NCBI GenBank assembly: GCA_950295325.1
Contig: OX485806.1
Location: forward strand, 12,278,001 to 12,338,000
Origin: Polytrichum commune
Taxonomy: Eukaryota; Streptophyta; Polytrichopsida; Polytrichales; Polytrichaceae
Direction: 5' to 3'
DNA: 60,000 nt
Shown: piece by piece, positions 59,963 through 60,000 of the stretch
Position numbering within the stretch: the first letter of the stretch is position 1
How the letters are laid out: each line of letters opens with the position of its first letter
The notes under the pieces: model-generated
Databases searched by the model: none
Told to the model about the DNA's origin: nothing
Seen by the model: the letters and a program-made list of their open reading frames with translations, nothing else
Program-made: the position numbers and the translations under genes

Positions 59963-60000
59963 CTGCAATGCAAGCATTGGATGAACACTTCAGCACATAC

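Noticed and set aside
1-60000. CRISPR array, bacterial operon, organellar insertion, LTR retrotransposon with gag-pol, or viral gene block
   Set aside because: No spaced identical short repeats, no run of intronless co-directional genes, and no reverse transcriptase, integrase or capsid-like frame seen on either strand.

Overview
The window is nuclear DNA of a land plant. Genes are split by many short GT-AG introns with conserved plant-type exon junctions. The recognisable proteins are plant housekeeping or stress proteins: dCMP deaminase, mitochondrial ATP synthase gamma, DNA topoisomerase II, PAM16/TIM16 and a K-segment dehydrin. The intergenic DNA is AT-rich and full of small non-autonomous transposons. 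A seed-free plant (moss, lycophyte or fern) seems more likely than a flowering plant, but that is a weak inference. There are no bacterial, organellar or viral gene blocks, and no CRISPR array, rRNA array or intact tRNA gene was seen.

Layout. 1-8.7 kb, minus strand: a dCMP deaminase gene whose ten exons were rebuilt by reading across splice sites. Its introns hold a 5S-rRNA-like inverted repeat that encloses exon 2, a degenerate tandem array abutting the exon 1 splice donor, and two copies of a dispersed MITE. 8.7-13 kb: repeats, including a large foldback. 13.0-14.7 kb, plus: a two-exon protein resembling plant succinate dehydrogenase subunit 6, with a tandem triplication in its intron. 18.0-19.0 kb, minus: intronless mitochondrial ATP synthase gamma. 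19-26.3 kb: a transposon graveyard with a CACTA-type MITE (3-bp target duplication), a 5'-truncated tRNA-type SINE (15-bp target duplication) and a pogo-like fossil. 26.3-35.9 kb, plus: DNA topoisomerase II, 21 core exons in perfect phase, preceded by an exon encoding a trihelix/Myb-like DNA-binding domain that joins it in phase. 36.4-37.5 kb, minus: a decayed leucine-rich-repeat fragment. 40.8-41.2 kb, plus: PAM16, with a MITE starting at its stop codon. 41.6-50.9 kb: foldback, tandem and nested MITE elements. 52.9-54.3 kb, plus: a dehydrin with three K-like segments, flanked on both sides by tandem arrays that seem to include its own leader and 3' end. 57.8 kb to the right edge, minus: the 3' exons of an unrecognised coiled-coil protein.

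The genes do not form a pathway. Three of them (SDH6-like, ATP synthase gamma, PAM16) are nuclear genes for mitochondrial inner-membrane proteins, and two (dCMP deaminase, topoisomerase II) serve DNA synthesis and chromosome topology. The most unusual signals are (i) the possible trihelix-topoisomerase II fusion, (ii) exon 2 of dCMP deaminase lying in the loop of a 5S-like inverted repeat, (iii) a MITE whose terminal repeat supplies a 5' splice site at the PAM16 stop codon, and (iv) tandem arrays seeded at gene edges. Exon coordinates were derived by hand from splice consensus, reading phase and family conservation. There is no transcript evidence.
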